This document shows, one piece after another, positions 37,142 through 46,138 of a stretch of 64,000 nucleotides of DNA; position 1 is the stretch's first letter, and each line of letters starts with the position of its first letter. A program made the translations under genes and the position numbers. The stretch covers positions 1,550,001 to 1,614,000 of the forward strand of contig NZ_CP017603.1 in the NCBI RefSeq assembly GCF_001854185.1. Reading direction: 5' to 3'. The notes under the pieces are model-generated. The model did not search any database and was not told the DNA's origin. It saw only the letters and a program-made list of their open reading frames with translations. The stretch is from Clostridium formicaceticum. Its GTDB lineage: Bacteria > Bacillota > Clostridia > Peptostreptococcales > Natronincolaceae.

Positions 37142-38077
37142 ATGGTCTTTTGTACAAAATGTGGCAAGGAATTGACGGACTTTTCTTTGTTTTGTTCTGT
37201 CTGCGGAATGCCTGTAGAAGAACCGAAAATAAAACAAGAAATTAGCAGCGCTACGTTGCTATTTAAGTACCAAAAAAATCCGATGTTGATGATGCTGACA
37301 GAGCCCTTAGATGTAACGCTAGATGGACAGCTGCACTTTAACGTAGTAAGTGATGGGGAAGTTTGTTATAATGTGGCACAGGGCAACCATACTTTTTCGA
37401 CTTATGTACCTTATATGAGTGGAAAGAAGTATGGCCTTACTACTAAAACTTTTTATGTTGGCGCTAATGAAGTTTTAGAAATATGCTATAAGCCGCCAAT
37501 GGCAGTTTTTATGGCAGCCAATATTACAATAAGACCAGTACATAAGAAGCCCATATTGGAGACAGCTGAAAAAGAGTATCATCATAGAGATCTAGCAGAA
37601 CCTATGAGTTTGTCACAAGAAAATCATCAAAAACAAGCACAAAATATCTCATTAAATGATGAGGGAATAAAAAGCATTTTACATCAATACAAGCAAGAAG
37701 GAGAAGAGTTTGTTTACTACCTTTATGGTGTTGTTGAAGCCACCTTCAAAGAAGCCATAAAGTATGGGCCATTTGTCTCCTTTGCAAATACCTATTATCT
37801 TGTACTGTTTTCAAATAAAAAAATTGATATGATTGAATTAAGCAAACTCACGATGAAGCCTAAACCTGTCAATCATTACTTAATTCCTATAGAAGATGTG
37901 AAATTAGTTAAAGTATCTAGCTGGCTCTCTAGTTTTGGTAAACAATTTAACATTTTAACAAAGGAAGGTAAAGGTTTTAAGCTGAAGGTGTCTAAAGTTT
38001 GCTATGGAATAAAAGAACAGAAAAATAATATGAAAAAATTTGAAAGATATATAGAAAGTTTGGGGCTTAAAGCTTAG
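37142..38077 (+). CDS. Zinc-ribbon protein with C-terminal PH-like domain
   Basis: A 311-residue soluble protein. Two CxxC pairs near the N terminus (FCTKCGKEL and FCSVCGMPV, residues 3-25) form a zinc ribbon. A middle beta-rich domain (about 40-145) resembles DUF2846-type sequences. The last 120 residues (about 180-305) look like a bacterial PH-like domain (YYLVLFSNKKIDMIEL, IPIEDVKLVKVSS, FNILTKEGKGFKLKV). This would suit membrane or protein recruitment. It follows GTPase 3 by 105 bp and may be part of the same system. The start at 37142 or 37139 follows AAAGGGG. Confidence 0.7.
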   Translation: MVFCTKCGKELTDFSLFCSVCGMPVEEPKIKQEISSATLLFKYQKNPMLMMLTEPLDVTLDGQLHFNVVSDGEVCYNVAQGNHTFSTYVPYMSGKKYGLTTKTFYVGANEVLEICYKPPMAVFMAANITIRPVHKKPILETAEKEYHHRDLAEPMSLSQENHQKQAQNISLNDEGIKSILHQYKQEGEEFVYYLYGVVEATFKEAIKYGPFVSFANTYYLVLFSNKKIDMIELSKLTMKPKPVNHYLIPIEDVKLVKVSSWLSSFGKQFNILTKEGKGFKLKVSKVCYGIKEQKNNMKKFERYIESLGLKA

Positions 38078-38176
38078 CTGGGTTGAGTCTCATGGATTAT
38101 TTAGAGAAAGTCTCTGCAAAAATGCTAGAGACTTGTTGTTTTTTATACGCTAAGTATATCTATTTACCCTATAGAT

Positions 38177-38291
38177 ATAGATGTGTGCCCTTAAATTTTA
38201 ATATACTAAGGGCTACATTTGCAGTCCACGGTTTTGGGGCGAAACCGTAGACCGTGTATATTAAAATTTAACTTTAGAAGCGCACATCTAT
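38177..38291 (+). mobile_element. MITE-like element, copy A
   Basis: A 115-bp element with terminal inverted repeats TAGATGTGTGCCC...TTTTAATATAC and GTATATTAAAA...GCGCACATCTA, and an inner hairpin made from GGTTTT and AAACC. Flanking TA on both sides suggests TA target duplication, as made by IS630/Tc1-type transposases. It has no coding capacity. Copy B at 44368 is nearly identical and in the same orientation. Confidence 0.8.
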
Positions 38292-38427
38292 AATAGTAGA
38301 GGCTAGGGATAGAAAGAGCGTATTTTGTCAAAATAAAAAAATAAATAGGAATAAAATTTTCCAACATGTTAAAATATGTTAAAATAGAGAATAAGAACAA
38401 GTGACAAATAGAGGAGCTGTTAAAACG

Positions 38428-39129
38428 ATGAAAATATTAGCATTGGATACATCATCCATCGTAGCTACCGTAGCTGTTTTGGATGATGAAAAATTGATGG
38501 GAGAATATATTTTAAATCATAAAAAGACCCACTCCCAAAAACTTATGCCCATGATGGAGGAGGTACTAAAAAGCTGTGAATTATCTCCTAAGGAAATCGA
38601 CGTATTTGCTGTATCTTTAGGACCCGGTTCTTTTACAGGTCTGAGAATAGGTTTAGCTACCATAAAAGCAATGGCTCAAGCTCTGGACAAGCCAGTAGTA
38701 GGGGTTTCTACATTAGAGGGCCTGGCCTTCAATTTAGTCCACTGTGAAGCGCTGATTTGTCCTATTATTGATGCGCAGCGAGATTTGGTTTATACAGGAG
38801 GATATCAATGGAAACAAGGATTTTCTAAAGTAGTGGAGGAAGAAGTTATTGCCATAGAGCAGCTGTTGATGAACCTGAAAAGCAGAAAAGAAAAAGTGAT
38901 TTTTCTTGGAGATGCTTTGGAGAAATTTCGAGAACTTATTATAAGAGAGTTAGGAGATTTGGCGATATTTCCTCCAAAGACGCTTACAATGCCTAGGGCT
39001 TCTTCTATAGGGGAGCTAGCTAGACGAAAAGTGCAAAATGGAGAACTGAGAAAAGCATCGGAAATATTGCCGGTGTATATGAGAAAATCTCAAGCTGAAA
39101 AGCAATGGGAAGAGCGAAATAGGAGTTAA
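38428..39129 (+). CDS. tsaB: tRNA t6A biosynthesis protein TsaB
   Basis: A 233-residue ASKHA-fold protein (YeaZ family). The N terminus reads MKILALDTSSIVATVAVL, followed by HSQKLMPMMEEVL and the signature VSLGPGSFTGLRIGLATIKA. TsaB is a non-catalytic partner of TsaD. It starts at ATG 38428 behind GAGGAG; a GTG at 38401 precedes that site. It is followed 6 bp later by rimI, as expected. It is separated from tsaE by the dynamin block and MITE copy A. Confidence 0.95.
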   Translation: MKILALDTSSIVATVAVLDDEKLMGEYILNHKKTHSQKLMPMMEEVLKSCELSPKEIDVFAVSLGPGSFTGLRIGLATIKAMAQALDKPVVGVSTLEGLAFNLVHCEALICPIIDAQRDLVYTGGYQWKQGFSKVVEEEVIAIEQLLMNLKSRKEKVIFLGDALEKFRELIIRELGDLAIFPPKTLTMPRASSIGELARRKVQNGELRKASEILPVYMRKSQAEKQWEERNRS

Positions 39130-39135
39130 GGGACG

Positions 39136-39582
39136 ATGGAAAAATTAGAAATAAGAAAGATGTTGATGAAGGATATTCCAAGTGTCATAGAGATAGAAAA
39201 ACAATGCTTTCCTATACCATGGACAAGAGGTGCTTTTGAAACAGAGTTAAAGAAGAATAAGTTAGCAATTTATAGGGTGGCTACTTGGGAAAATCAAGTA
39301 GTAGGCTATGGGGGTATGTGGTTCATTGTAGATGAAGGGCATATTACAAATATAGCAATACATCCAAATTTTCAAGGCAGAGGCATTGGAGAAGCTATCG
39401 TAAGAGCTTTGATGGAGGAGGCAAATATAAAAAGAATTTATCGTATGACATTAGAGGTTAGAAAGTCTAACCTCATTGCACAGAATCTTTATAAGAAACT
39501 AGGTTTTATCTCCTGCGGCATAAGACCTGGTTATTATAGTGATAATGGTGAAGATGCTTTGATTATGTGGAAGGAGATTTAA
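39136..39582 (+). CDS. rimI: Ribosomal protein S18 alanine N-acetyltransferase RimI
   Basis: A 148-residue GNAT acetyltransferase. RimI features: IEKQCFPIPWTRGAFETEL near the N terminus, the acetyl-CoA loop FQGRGIGEAI, and the ending LGFISCGIRPGYYSDNGEDALIMWK. It sits 6 bp after tsaB, the standard location in Firmicutes, and 12 bp before an unrelated exporter gene. It acetylates the N terminus of S18 in model species. Confidence 0.93.
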   Translation: MEKLEIRKMLMKDIPSVIEIEKQCFPIPWTRGAFETELKKNKLAIYRVATWENQVVGYGGMWFIVDEGHITNIAIHPNFQGRGIGEAIVRALMEEANIKRIYRMTLEVRKSNLIAQNLYKKLGFISCGIRPGYYSDNGEDALIMWKEI

Positions 39583-39594
39583 GGGGGAGAGACG

Positions 39595-40845
39595 ATGTCA
39601 AAGAGTAAGTCTAAAAAGAAGATCATTATTTTTGCAGTAATCATGGTTATTATTGCAGTCACCATAGTAACTGCTGCTGCCATGAGAGGAAAGGAGCAGG
39701 AGATTTCGGTAGATGTATTTACCCTCAAAAAAGGAGAAATAACGGTAACCGTCCCTGCTAATGGCATTTTGGAGGAGGTAGAGAGACAAACAATTTATAC
39801 AGAAGATAGTGCAAAGGTGCTATCTATCGAAGTAGAAGAAGGCGATCATGTGACAGCAGGCCAGGTATTGGCTTTATTAGATGGGGATGATTTAGAAATC
39901 CAGCTAAACATTAAAGAGAAAAATCTAGAAATGAATAAAATTGAATTAGCTAAATTGGAAAAGATATATGGGGAAGAGAAAACAGAACACAATCGGCGAT
40001 TAGAAAGTGCAAGTAGAAAAATGGAGGAAGCGAAGAGGGACTTCGATAGGGATAAAGAGCTATATGAACATGGAGCTATTTCTCAGCAGGAATATAGACA
40101 AAGTGAGAGAAATTTTGAAGATGCTGTGGAAAGTTATGAAGAAATACAGGCAAAAGTATATACCACTGAATTTGATATTGATAGAATGAAAAAGAGTATT
40201 GCAGTGACAGAACTAGAGATTCGTGAAATACAAAATAGAATAGAAAAGCAAGAAGACAAGATTCTTAGTTCTATCAATGGTGTTGTTACAGCCATTCATC
40301 TAGAAGAGGGAAGTTTTGTAAATCCAGCAAACCCTGGTTTTGTTATCTCCAATATAGAGGATTTAACGATTGAAATAAAAGTGAGTGAATACGATATTGC
40401 TAAGGTAGAATTAGGTCAAGAAGTAGAAATTCAAACGGATGCTATAACAGGAAAAACCTTTAAAGGAATTGTGGAGAAAATATCCCCTGTAGCAAAAAGA
40501 GAGTCTACAGGGCAGACAACAGAAACAATTATTCCTGTAACCATTAAGGTAGAAGAAAAGGATGATCTTTTAAAACCAGGATTTTCTGTAAAGACAAGAA
40601 TTATTAGCCAGCAAAAGGAAGGTGTGTTGGTGGTGCCTTTTGATACAATTACGATGGAAGCAAATGGTGCAAAGACTGTTTTTATAGTGAAGGAAGAGGT
40701 TTTACATAAGGTAGAAGTACAAACAGGAATAGAATCTGACTTTGAAATAGAAATTGTTGATGGATTGCAGGAAGATGACAAGATTGTTTTAAACCCTTCC
40801 ATGTATTTACAGGAAGGAATGAAGGTTGTTGTGAATGAGAGATAA
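39595..40845 (+). CDS. Membrane-fusion/adaptor protein of a MacAB-type exporter
   Basis: A 416-residue HlyD/MacA-family adaptor. A single N-terminal membrane anchor (about 8-27) is followed by a lipoyl half (VLSIEVEEGDHVTAGQVLALL), a long coiled coil (about 100-195), the second lipoyl half (ILSSINGVVTAIHLEEGSFV) and beta-barrel/proximal domains. In Gram-positives such adaptors link MacB-like permeases to the wall side. It is the first gene of a four-gene exporter set, with short spacing (33, 30 and 13 bp). Confidence 0.92.
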   Translation: MSKSKSKKKIIIFAVIMVIIAVTIVTAAAMRGKEQEISVDVFTLKKGEITVTVPANGILEEVERQTIYTEDSAKVLSIEVEEGDHVTAGQVLALLDGDDLEIQLNIKEKNLEMNKIELAKLEKIYGEEKTEHNRRLESASRKMEEAKRDFDRDKELYEHGAISQQEYRQSERNFEDAVESYEEIQAKVYTTEFDIDRMKKSIAVTELEIREIQNRIEKQEDKILSSINGVVTAIHLEEGSFVNPANPGFVISNIEDLTIEIKVSEYDIAKVELGQEVEIQTDAITGKTFKGIVEKISPVAKRESTGQTTETIIPVTIKVEEKDDLLKPGFSVKTRIISQQKEGVLVVPFDTITMEANGAKTVFIVKEEVLHKVEVQTGIESDFEIEIVDGLQEDDKIVLNPSMYLQEGMKVVVNER

Positions 40846-40878
40846 TAGCAGGGAAAATAAGGACAGGGAAGGATTGTT

Positions 40879-42084
40879 ATGAACTTATTAGAAAATGTTG
40901 TGTTAGCTTTCTCTACGATTTGGGCAAATAAGATGAGGTCCTTTTTAACGATGTTAGGAATCATCATAGGCATTGCCGCAGTAGTAGCCATATCTGCCAT
41001 AGGTAATGGGGGGAAATATCAAATACAAAAAAGCATGGAACAATTCGGAACAAATCGGTTGATGATCTATATGAATTGGGAAAAACAAGGAGATATGAAA
41101 CTTAGAGATTTTCTTAATGATAGGGATATTGAAGCGATTAAAAATCTAGAGGGGATAGAAGCGATTACACCTCTTTACGAAGATTGGTCTTCTATTGGTG
41201 TTAAAAATCGTCATATAGACGTGGTTTTAGTAGGCGCTAATGCCGATAGTCAAGCGATCACAAATGTTGAAGTAAGCAAGGGAAGATTCATTACTGACAA
41301 TGATGTAGAAAAATATAGCAACAGCATCGTGATTTCTGAAAAAGAGGCAAGGGAGTTATTTGGAACGACTGATGTTATGGGAGAGATCGTCACATTAAAT
41401 AGTTATAGAGGGCCCGTTGATTTTCAAGTGGTAGGTATCACAAAGTATGAAGAAAACTTTTTTAGCAACACGATGAATGGTGGGAGAGCACAGGTTTATG
41501 TGCCTATCACAACTATCATGAGAGTCTATAATCAAACCGTATACTATGGTGTAAACCTAAAGGTTGCTAATAGAGAGGATATGGATCGTGTGGGCCAGCA
41601 GGTTATAAATTTATTAGGGAGGATACATAATAATCAAAACATGTATACGGTATTTAATCTTGAACAGATGATGCAAACCATTACAGGTGTAATTAATACC
41701 ATAACAACTGTATTAGCTTTTATTGCAGGAATAGCTTTGCTGGTGGGAGGGATTGGCATTATGAATATTATGCTGGTTTCTGTAAGCGAAAGAATACGTG
41801 AAATTGGCATTAAAAAAGCTATAGGTGCTAAAAGAAGTACAATACTGCTGCAATTTTTAACAGAATCCTCCATTATAGCTTTAATAGGAGGGGTTGTAGG
41901 CATTGGTATCGGATTTTTATTAGGGACAGGTGCTTCTTTTTTGTTGAAAATGCCACCTTTGATCAGCTTAAAGGAAGTGTTAGCTACTTCCCTATTGGCA
42001 ATGGTAATAGGTATAGTATTTGGCGTTTATCCTGCAAATAGGGCTGCAAAAATGGACCCAATTGAGGCCCTTAGGTATGAATAG
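40879..42084 (+). CDS. MacB-like ABC permease 1
   Basis: A 401-residue permease with the MacB_PCD plus FtsX layout: one membrane segment at about 20-42, a large extracytoplasmic domain (about 45-270), and three C-terminal segments. It carries the conserved IGIMNIMLVSVSERIREIGI block and ends AAKMDPIEALRYE, typical of this family. It is paralogous to the next gene, so the exporter is probably a heterodimer. Confidence 0.93.
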   Translation: MNLLENVVLAFSTIWANKMRSFLTMLGIIIGIAAVVAISAIGNGGKYQIQKSMEQFGTNRLMIYMNWEKQGDMKLRDFLNDRDIEAIKNLEGIEAITPLYEDWSSIGVKNRHIDVVLVGANADSQAITNVEVSKGRFITDNDVEKYSNSIVISEKEARELFGTTDVMGEIVTLNSYRGPVDFQVVGITKYEENFFSNTMNGGRAQVYVPITTIMRVYNQTVYYGVNLKVANREDMDRVGQQVINLLGRIHNNQNMYTVFNLEQMMQTITGVINTITTVLAFIAGIALLVGGIGIMNIMLVSVSERIREIGIKKAIGAKRSTILLQFLTESSIIALIGGVVGIGIGFLLGTGASFLLKMPPLISLKEVLATSLLAMVIGIVFGVYPANRAAKMDPIEALRYE

Positions 42085-42114
42085 AGAATTTAGGTTAAAA
42101 AGGAAGGTAGAAAA

Positions 42115-43323
42115 ATGTTATTAATAGAAACCTTTAAGGTAGCACTGCAAAGCATATGGGCAAACAAAATGCGATCTAGTTTAACGATATTAGGCTTAGT
42201 TATTGGTATTCTGTCAGTGGTAGTAATTACAACCTTAGGCAATGCTGCTCAAGCGGACATGATGGGGGCTTTTGATAAATATGGCAAAGGAAAGTTAAAC
42301 CTCAATCTCAACTATTATACTGAAAGACCAGTGGTTTATCGAGATTATTTCAGTGATGATGATGTTGCTGCCATAAGCAGAATGGAAAGCGAAGTGGCTG
42401 CTGTATCTGCAGAATTAAGAGAATGGATGACGATTAAATATGGTGATAAGGAAATGCGTATAGATACCTATGGGGTAAGCAATAACTATGATGAAGTTGA
42501 AACGGTGGATTTGCTTCGAGGTAGGTTTTTAACGGAAGAAGATGTATTAGGAAGAAGAAATGTAATGGTTATTGACGAAAAAATCGCTAGATATCTATTT
42601 GGTTCTACCGATTGCATTGGTGAAGTTGTAACCCTTACTACTGGATGGTATACAATGGAACTGATGGTGATAGGAGTAGATAAACTATCGGATTCTGCTA
42701 TCTTAAATATGGCGCAAGGAAACTACGCCTATGGTTATATGCCTATTTCAGTAGCCTCTAGGATGAACTTTATCGACAGATATCCTAGATTGATGCTGCA
42801 GGCACAAGAGGGCCTAAATATCAATAGCGTAGGAGAAAAAATACTTAACCTATTGGAAAGAAGAGATAAAGAAAAAAGTATGTATCGTGTAGATGCCAAA
42901 GAAAGTCAGTTTAGTCAAGTTACGCAAGGCCTAGGATTTTTAACAGCAACGATATCAGGAATTGCTGCGATATCTCTAGTGGTGGGGGGGATTGGCATTA
43001 TGAATATCATGCTGGTATCAGTGACAGAACGGACACGAGAGATTGGTCTTAGAAAAGCTATAGGTGCTAAGCCATCAGTTATATTACTTCAATTTCTGGT
43101 AGAAGCAGTGATTCTTTCTGTATTTGGCGGAATGCTGGGCTTATTGGTGGGAGGAATCATTAGTTTTGGTATTGTTCAAGTCTTAGGATTACCTTTTATC
43201 CTATCAATAAACACAATTGTTTTGGCTTTTCTTTTTTCAACGACAGTGGGTGTTGCTTTTGGTGTATATCCAGCTAGAAAGGCTTCAAAACTTGACCCTA
43301 TAGAAGCTTTAAGATATGAGTAA
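42115..43323 (+). CDS. MacB-like ABC permease 2
   Basis: A 402-residue paralogue of permease 1 with the same topology: the N-terminal IWANKMRSSLTILGLVIGI helix, an extracytoplasmic domain, IGIMNIMLVSVTERTREIGL, three C-terminal helices, and the closing KLDPIEALRYE. The extracytoplasmic domains of the two have diverged much more than the membrane parts. AAGGAAGG precedes the ATG. Confidence 0.93.
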   Translation: MLLIETFKVALQSIWANKMRSSLTILGLVIGILSVVVITTLGNAAQADMMGAFDKYGKGKLNLNLNYYTERPVVYRDYFSDDDVAAISRMESEVAAVSAELREWMTIKYGDKEMRIDTYGVSNNYDEVETVDLLRGRFLTEEDVLGRRNVMVIDEKIARYLFGSTDCIGEVVTLTTGWYTMELMVIGVDKLSDSAILNMAQGNYAYGYMPISVASRMNFIDRYPRLMLQAQEGLNINSVGEKILNLLERRDKEKSMYRVDAKESQFSQVTQGLGFLTATISGIAAISLVVGGIGIMNIMLVSVTERTREIGLRKAIGAKPSVILLQFLVEAVILSVFGGMLGLLVGGIISFGIVQVLGLPFILSINTIVLAFLFSTTVGVAFGVYPARKASKLDPIEALRYE

Positions 43324-43336
43324 ATGAGGTGATAGC

Positions 43337-44029
43337 ATGATTACTGTTAAAAATTTAAATAAAGTCTATGAAAATGGTAGTATAGCCGTGCAGGCATTGA
43401 AAAATATAGATTTAGAAATTAAAGCGGGGGAGTTTGTAGCCATCACTGGCGCCTCTGGTTCTGGCAAATCTACTTTTATGAACATTATCGGGTGTTTAGA
43501 TCGAACAACTTCCGGATTATATATATTAGATGAGGAAAGAATAGAGGATTTATCTGATTATGACCTAGCAGAAATTCGTAATAGAAAAATTGGATTTGTG
43601 TTCCAATCCTTTAATCTATTACCCCGTACTTCTGCTTTGAAAAATGTAGAGCTTCCTATGATGTATGCTGGCGTATCGGGAAAAGAGAGAAAACAAAGAG
43701 CGATGGAGGCATTAGAAAAAGTAGGTCTAGCAGATAGAGTGCATCATAAACCGAATGAATTATCGGGGGGTCAGAAACAGAGGGTGGCTGTTGCTAGAGC
43801 CTTAGTAAACCAGCCTTCTATTATTTTGGCAGATGAACCTACTGGGAACCTAGACTCTAAGGCGACCCACGAGGTAATGGACTTATTCCAAAAATTAAAT
43901 GATGATGGTGTGACAATCGTCATAGTGACCCATGAGCAGGAAATTGCTGAAAAAACAAAGCGCATTATAAGTTTTCGCGATGGAGAAGTTATTTTAGATG
44001 AGCAAACAAATGCTTATAAGAAAGCTTAA
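43337..44029 (+). CDS. ABC transporter ATPase (MacB/LolD type)
   Basis: A 230-residue ATPase with Walker A GASGSGKST (40-48), Q-loop FVFQSFNLLPRTSAL, signature LSGGQKQRVAVARAL, Walker B IILADEPTGNLDS and the H-loop VTHEQE. It completes the adaptor, two permeases and ATPase. Exporters of this type move peptides, antibiotics or lipids; the substrate here is unknown. An inverted repeat follows the stop. Confidence 0.95.
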   Translation: MITVKNLNKVYENGSIAVQALKNIDLEIKAGEFVAITGASGSGKSTFMNIIGCLDRTTSGLYILDEERIEDLSDYDLAEIRNRKIGFVFQSFNLLPRTSALKNVELPMMYAGVSGKERKQRAMEALEKVGLADRVHHKPNELSGGQKQRVAVARALVNQPSIILADEPTGNLDSKATHEVMDLFQKLNDDGVTIVIVTHEQEIAEKTKRIISFRDGEVILDEQTNAYKKA

Positions 44030-44061
44030 ATCGATAGAAGCAAAAACAGCTCCTATCGATT
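44029..44061. terminator. Inverted repeat between convergent genes
   Basis: AATCGATAG and CTATCGATT form a 9-bp stem with a 15-base loop, between the exporter operon and the converging small gene. No long T-run follows, so termination strength is uncertain. Confidence 0.5.
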
Positions 44062-44067
44062 ATCCTT

Positions 44068-44232
44068 TTACCTTCGCCTATTGTTCTTTGGATATCTTCC
44101 TCGCATGATTTGAAAAACTGCTAAGTCTGTTGGTTCAACTGGATACAGCATACCATCTGGCATGATGTTTTCGCTGCCTAATCGCTCAGCTAAACTTCTT
44201 TTATGGGAAGTGGTGCGATACCTTCTGGCCAT
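44068..44232 (-). CDS. Small basic hypothetical protein (54 aa)
   Basis: A 54-residue gene on the minus strand, starting MARRYRTTSHKRSLAERLG and ending with RGRYPKNNRRR. AAAGGAG lies 9 bp before the ATG. The protein is strongly basic at both ends with a Pro-containing middle (MPDGMLYPVEPTDLAVFQIM). I do not recognise the family. It stands alone between the exporter operon and MITE copy B. Confidence 0.65.
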   Translation of the reverse strand: MARRYRTTSHKRSLAERLGSENIMPDGMLYPVEPTDLAVFQIMRGRYPKNNRRR

Positions 44233-44367
44233 CGTCGTCAACTCCTTTAAAAAGAGAGATATATTAAAGTTCAGTTTAAAGGTGTATAGCTATATAGATA
44301 AGCAAGTACAAAGATGAATAAGCCGCAGAGGGCGTACTTTGTTAAGTTGTAAATTGGTTATCTATAT

Positions 44368-44482
44368 ATAGATGTGCGCCCCTAAATTTTAATATACTAA
44401 GGGCTACATTTGCAGCCCACGGTTTTGGGGTGAAACCGTAGACCGTGTATATTAAAATTTAACTTTAGAAGTGCGCATCTAT
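44368..44482 (+). mobile_element. MITE-like element, copy B
   Basis: Nearly identical to copy A (38177) over 115 bp, same orientation, same TA-flanked ends (TAGATGTGCGCCCC... and ...GTGCGCATCTA). It lies between the exporter/small gene and tsaD, so copies A and B bracket tsaB-rimI-exporter. Confidence 0.8.
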
Positions 44483-44543
44483 AAAGTTTCTTATTTATAG
44501 TATAAACCAAATTTAAAAAACTAGTAATTTAAAAAATTCCAAA

Positions 44544-44558
44544 TGCAAAAATTTTGCA
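44544..44558. promoter_or_regulatory. Perfect palindrome upstream of tsaD
   Basis: TGCAAAAATTTTGCA is a perfect inverted repeat, 120 bp before tsaD and next to TATAAT-like sequences (CATATATAATCTATAAT). It may be an operator or simply part of an AT-rich promoter. Confidence 0.35.
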
Positions 44559-44678
44559 ATTCATATATAATCTATAATAGAGTGGACAATCTAAATAGAT
44601 GGAAGGCTTGCAAATATTGTAGAGCCATTTGAATAGAAGAACTGTTCCTGTGGCGTATAGAAGGAGAGAAGAAGTAGA

Positions 44679-45722
44679 ATGTCTATTGATGTTATAAAAG
44701 ATGATGTCATCACTTTAGCTATCGAAAGCAGCTGTGATGAAACTTCCGTTAGTGTTTTAAAAAACGGTAGATTCGTTTTGTCAAATATTATTGCTTCGCA
44801 AATTGAACAACACCAAAAATTTGGTGGTGTTGTTCCGGAGGTAGCCTCTAGAAAGCATATTGAAAATATTAATCTTGTTATTGAAGAAGCACTGCAAGAG
44901 GCAAAAATTACCTTTGATGATGTTACCCATGTAGCTGCAACCTATGGGCCTGGATTGGTGGGAGCACTGCTGGTGGGGCTATCTGCAGCAAAAGCCATTG
45001 CCTTTGCAAGAGAAATCCCTTTAAATGGTGTAAATCACATAGAAGGTCACATTTATGCCAACTTTATTGAACATAAAGAGCTAGAACCTCCTTTTATCTG
45101 TTTGATTGTTTCTGGGGGACATACTCACTTAGTTTATATGAAGGACTATGGTGCCTATGAAATACTGGGTAAGACAAGAGATGATGCGGCTGGAGAGGCT
45201 TTTGATAAGGTAGCTCGAGCACTAGGCTTAGGTTATCCTGGCGGCCCCCTGATCGATAAACTTGCAAAGGCAGGAAATAAAGAAGCAATCCCTTTCCCGA
45301 AGGCATACTTGGAGGAGGGAAGCTATGATTTTAGCTTTAGTGGCTTAAAATCTGCTGTATTAAATTATTTAAATGGTCAAAAAATGAAGGGGAATCCTAT
45401 TCCTGTGGAGGATGTAGCAGCTAGTTTTCAACAGGCGGTTATCGAAGTTTTAGTAGAAAAAACCATAGCCTGTACTGTGGAAAAGGGAATGAAGCAAGTT
45501 GTTTTGGCTGGAGGGGTAGCCGCTAATAGCGGACTTAGAGAATTATTACAACAAAAGACAAAAGAAAAGGGCATAGACTTAAAATATCCATCTCTAAAGC
45601 TATGCACAGATAATGCCGCTATGATTGGTTGTGTAGGATACTATAACTACATAGGAGGTCACCGATCAAGTTTAGCGTTAAACGGTATTCCAAATCTAAA
45701 AATCGGAGAAATACATTCATAA
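44679..45722 (+). CDS. tsaD: tRNA t6A threonylcarbamoyltransferase TsaD
   Basis: A 347-residue Kae1/TsaD protein, the catalytic subunit that transfers the threonylcarbamoyl group to A37. The metal-binding motif [10 protein letters not shown] (about 113), the nucleotide-binding blocks [16 protein letters not shown] and [13 protein letters not shown], and late block [15 protein letters not shown] are intact. The normal position beside rimI is broken here by the exporter genes and MITE copy B. The AAGGAGAG site lies 10-15 bp before the ATG. Confidence 0.97.
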   Translation: MSIDVIKDDVITLAIESSCDETSVSVLKNGRFVLSNIIASQIEQHQKFGGVVPEVASRKHIENINLVIEEALQEAKITFDDVTHVAATYGPGLVGALLVGLSAAKAIAFAREIPLNGVNHIEGHIYANFIEHKELEPPFICLIVSGGHTHLVYMKDYGAYEILGKTRDDAAGEAFDKVARALGLGYPGGPLIDKLAKAGNKEAIPFPKAYLEEGSYDFSFSGLKSAVLNYLNGQKMKGNPIPVEDVAASFQQAVIEVLVEKTIACTVEKGMKQVVLAGGVAANSGLRELLQQKTKEKGIDLKYPSLKLCTDNAAMIGCVGYYNYIGGHRSSLALNGIPNLKIGEIHS

Positions 45723-45827
45723 TATTTGTAAAATTTACTAAAACTACATAAGATTACTTGTATAAGCCGCTATCCCCTCTATGCTATAATAAAATGGATA
45801 AACCAATACAATAGGGGGAGAGTTTAT

Positions 45828-45989
45828 ATGGAAATGTTATCATGGATGAAAAAAGTGGATAGCTCTATGGAAAAAAACGCGCTCTTGGAATTAATTGACG
45901 AAATGCATGGTGTTATTCATGCACTCTTAGAAGAAAATAAAGCATCTAAAAGCACGATTGAGAAACTATCAAAAGAGCTAGAAAAGTAA
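45828..45989 (+). CDS. Small helical hypothetical protein (53 aa)
   Basis: A 53-residue gene with a strong AGGGGGAG ribosome site 9 bp before the ATG and a terminator after the stop. The sequence (MEMLSWMKKVDSSMEKNALL, then ELIDEMHGVIHALLEENKAS, ending KLSKELEK) suggests a pair of amphipathic helices. A TATAAT box lies at about 45784. No family was recognised. Confidence 0.7.
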   Translation: MEMLSWMKKVDSSMEKNALLELIDEMHGVIHALLEENKASKSTIEKLSKELEK

Positions 45990-46047
45990 TAATATCTTAC
46001 ATAGTGATACAGCAAAAACCATAATAAATTTAATTTTATGTTAATAG

Positions 46048-46080
46048 AAAACCCTGCTCTTGGAATAGAGAAGGGTTTTT
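46048..46080 (+). terminator. Terminator after the 53-aa gene
   Basis: AAAACCCT-CTCT and AGAG-AGGGTTTT form an interrupted stem followed by a T-rich run. Confidence 0.85.
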
Positions 46081-46138
46081 ATTTTTTAAGGTTTTTATAG
46101 TATTATACACAGATATATAAAAACAAAGGTGTTATGAT

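Noticed and set aside
38177-44482. Composite transposon bounded by elements A and B
   Set aside because: The bounding elements are direct, not coding for a transposase, and the enclosed tsaB-rimI genes are housekeeping; independent insertions explain the pattern better.
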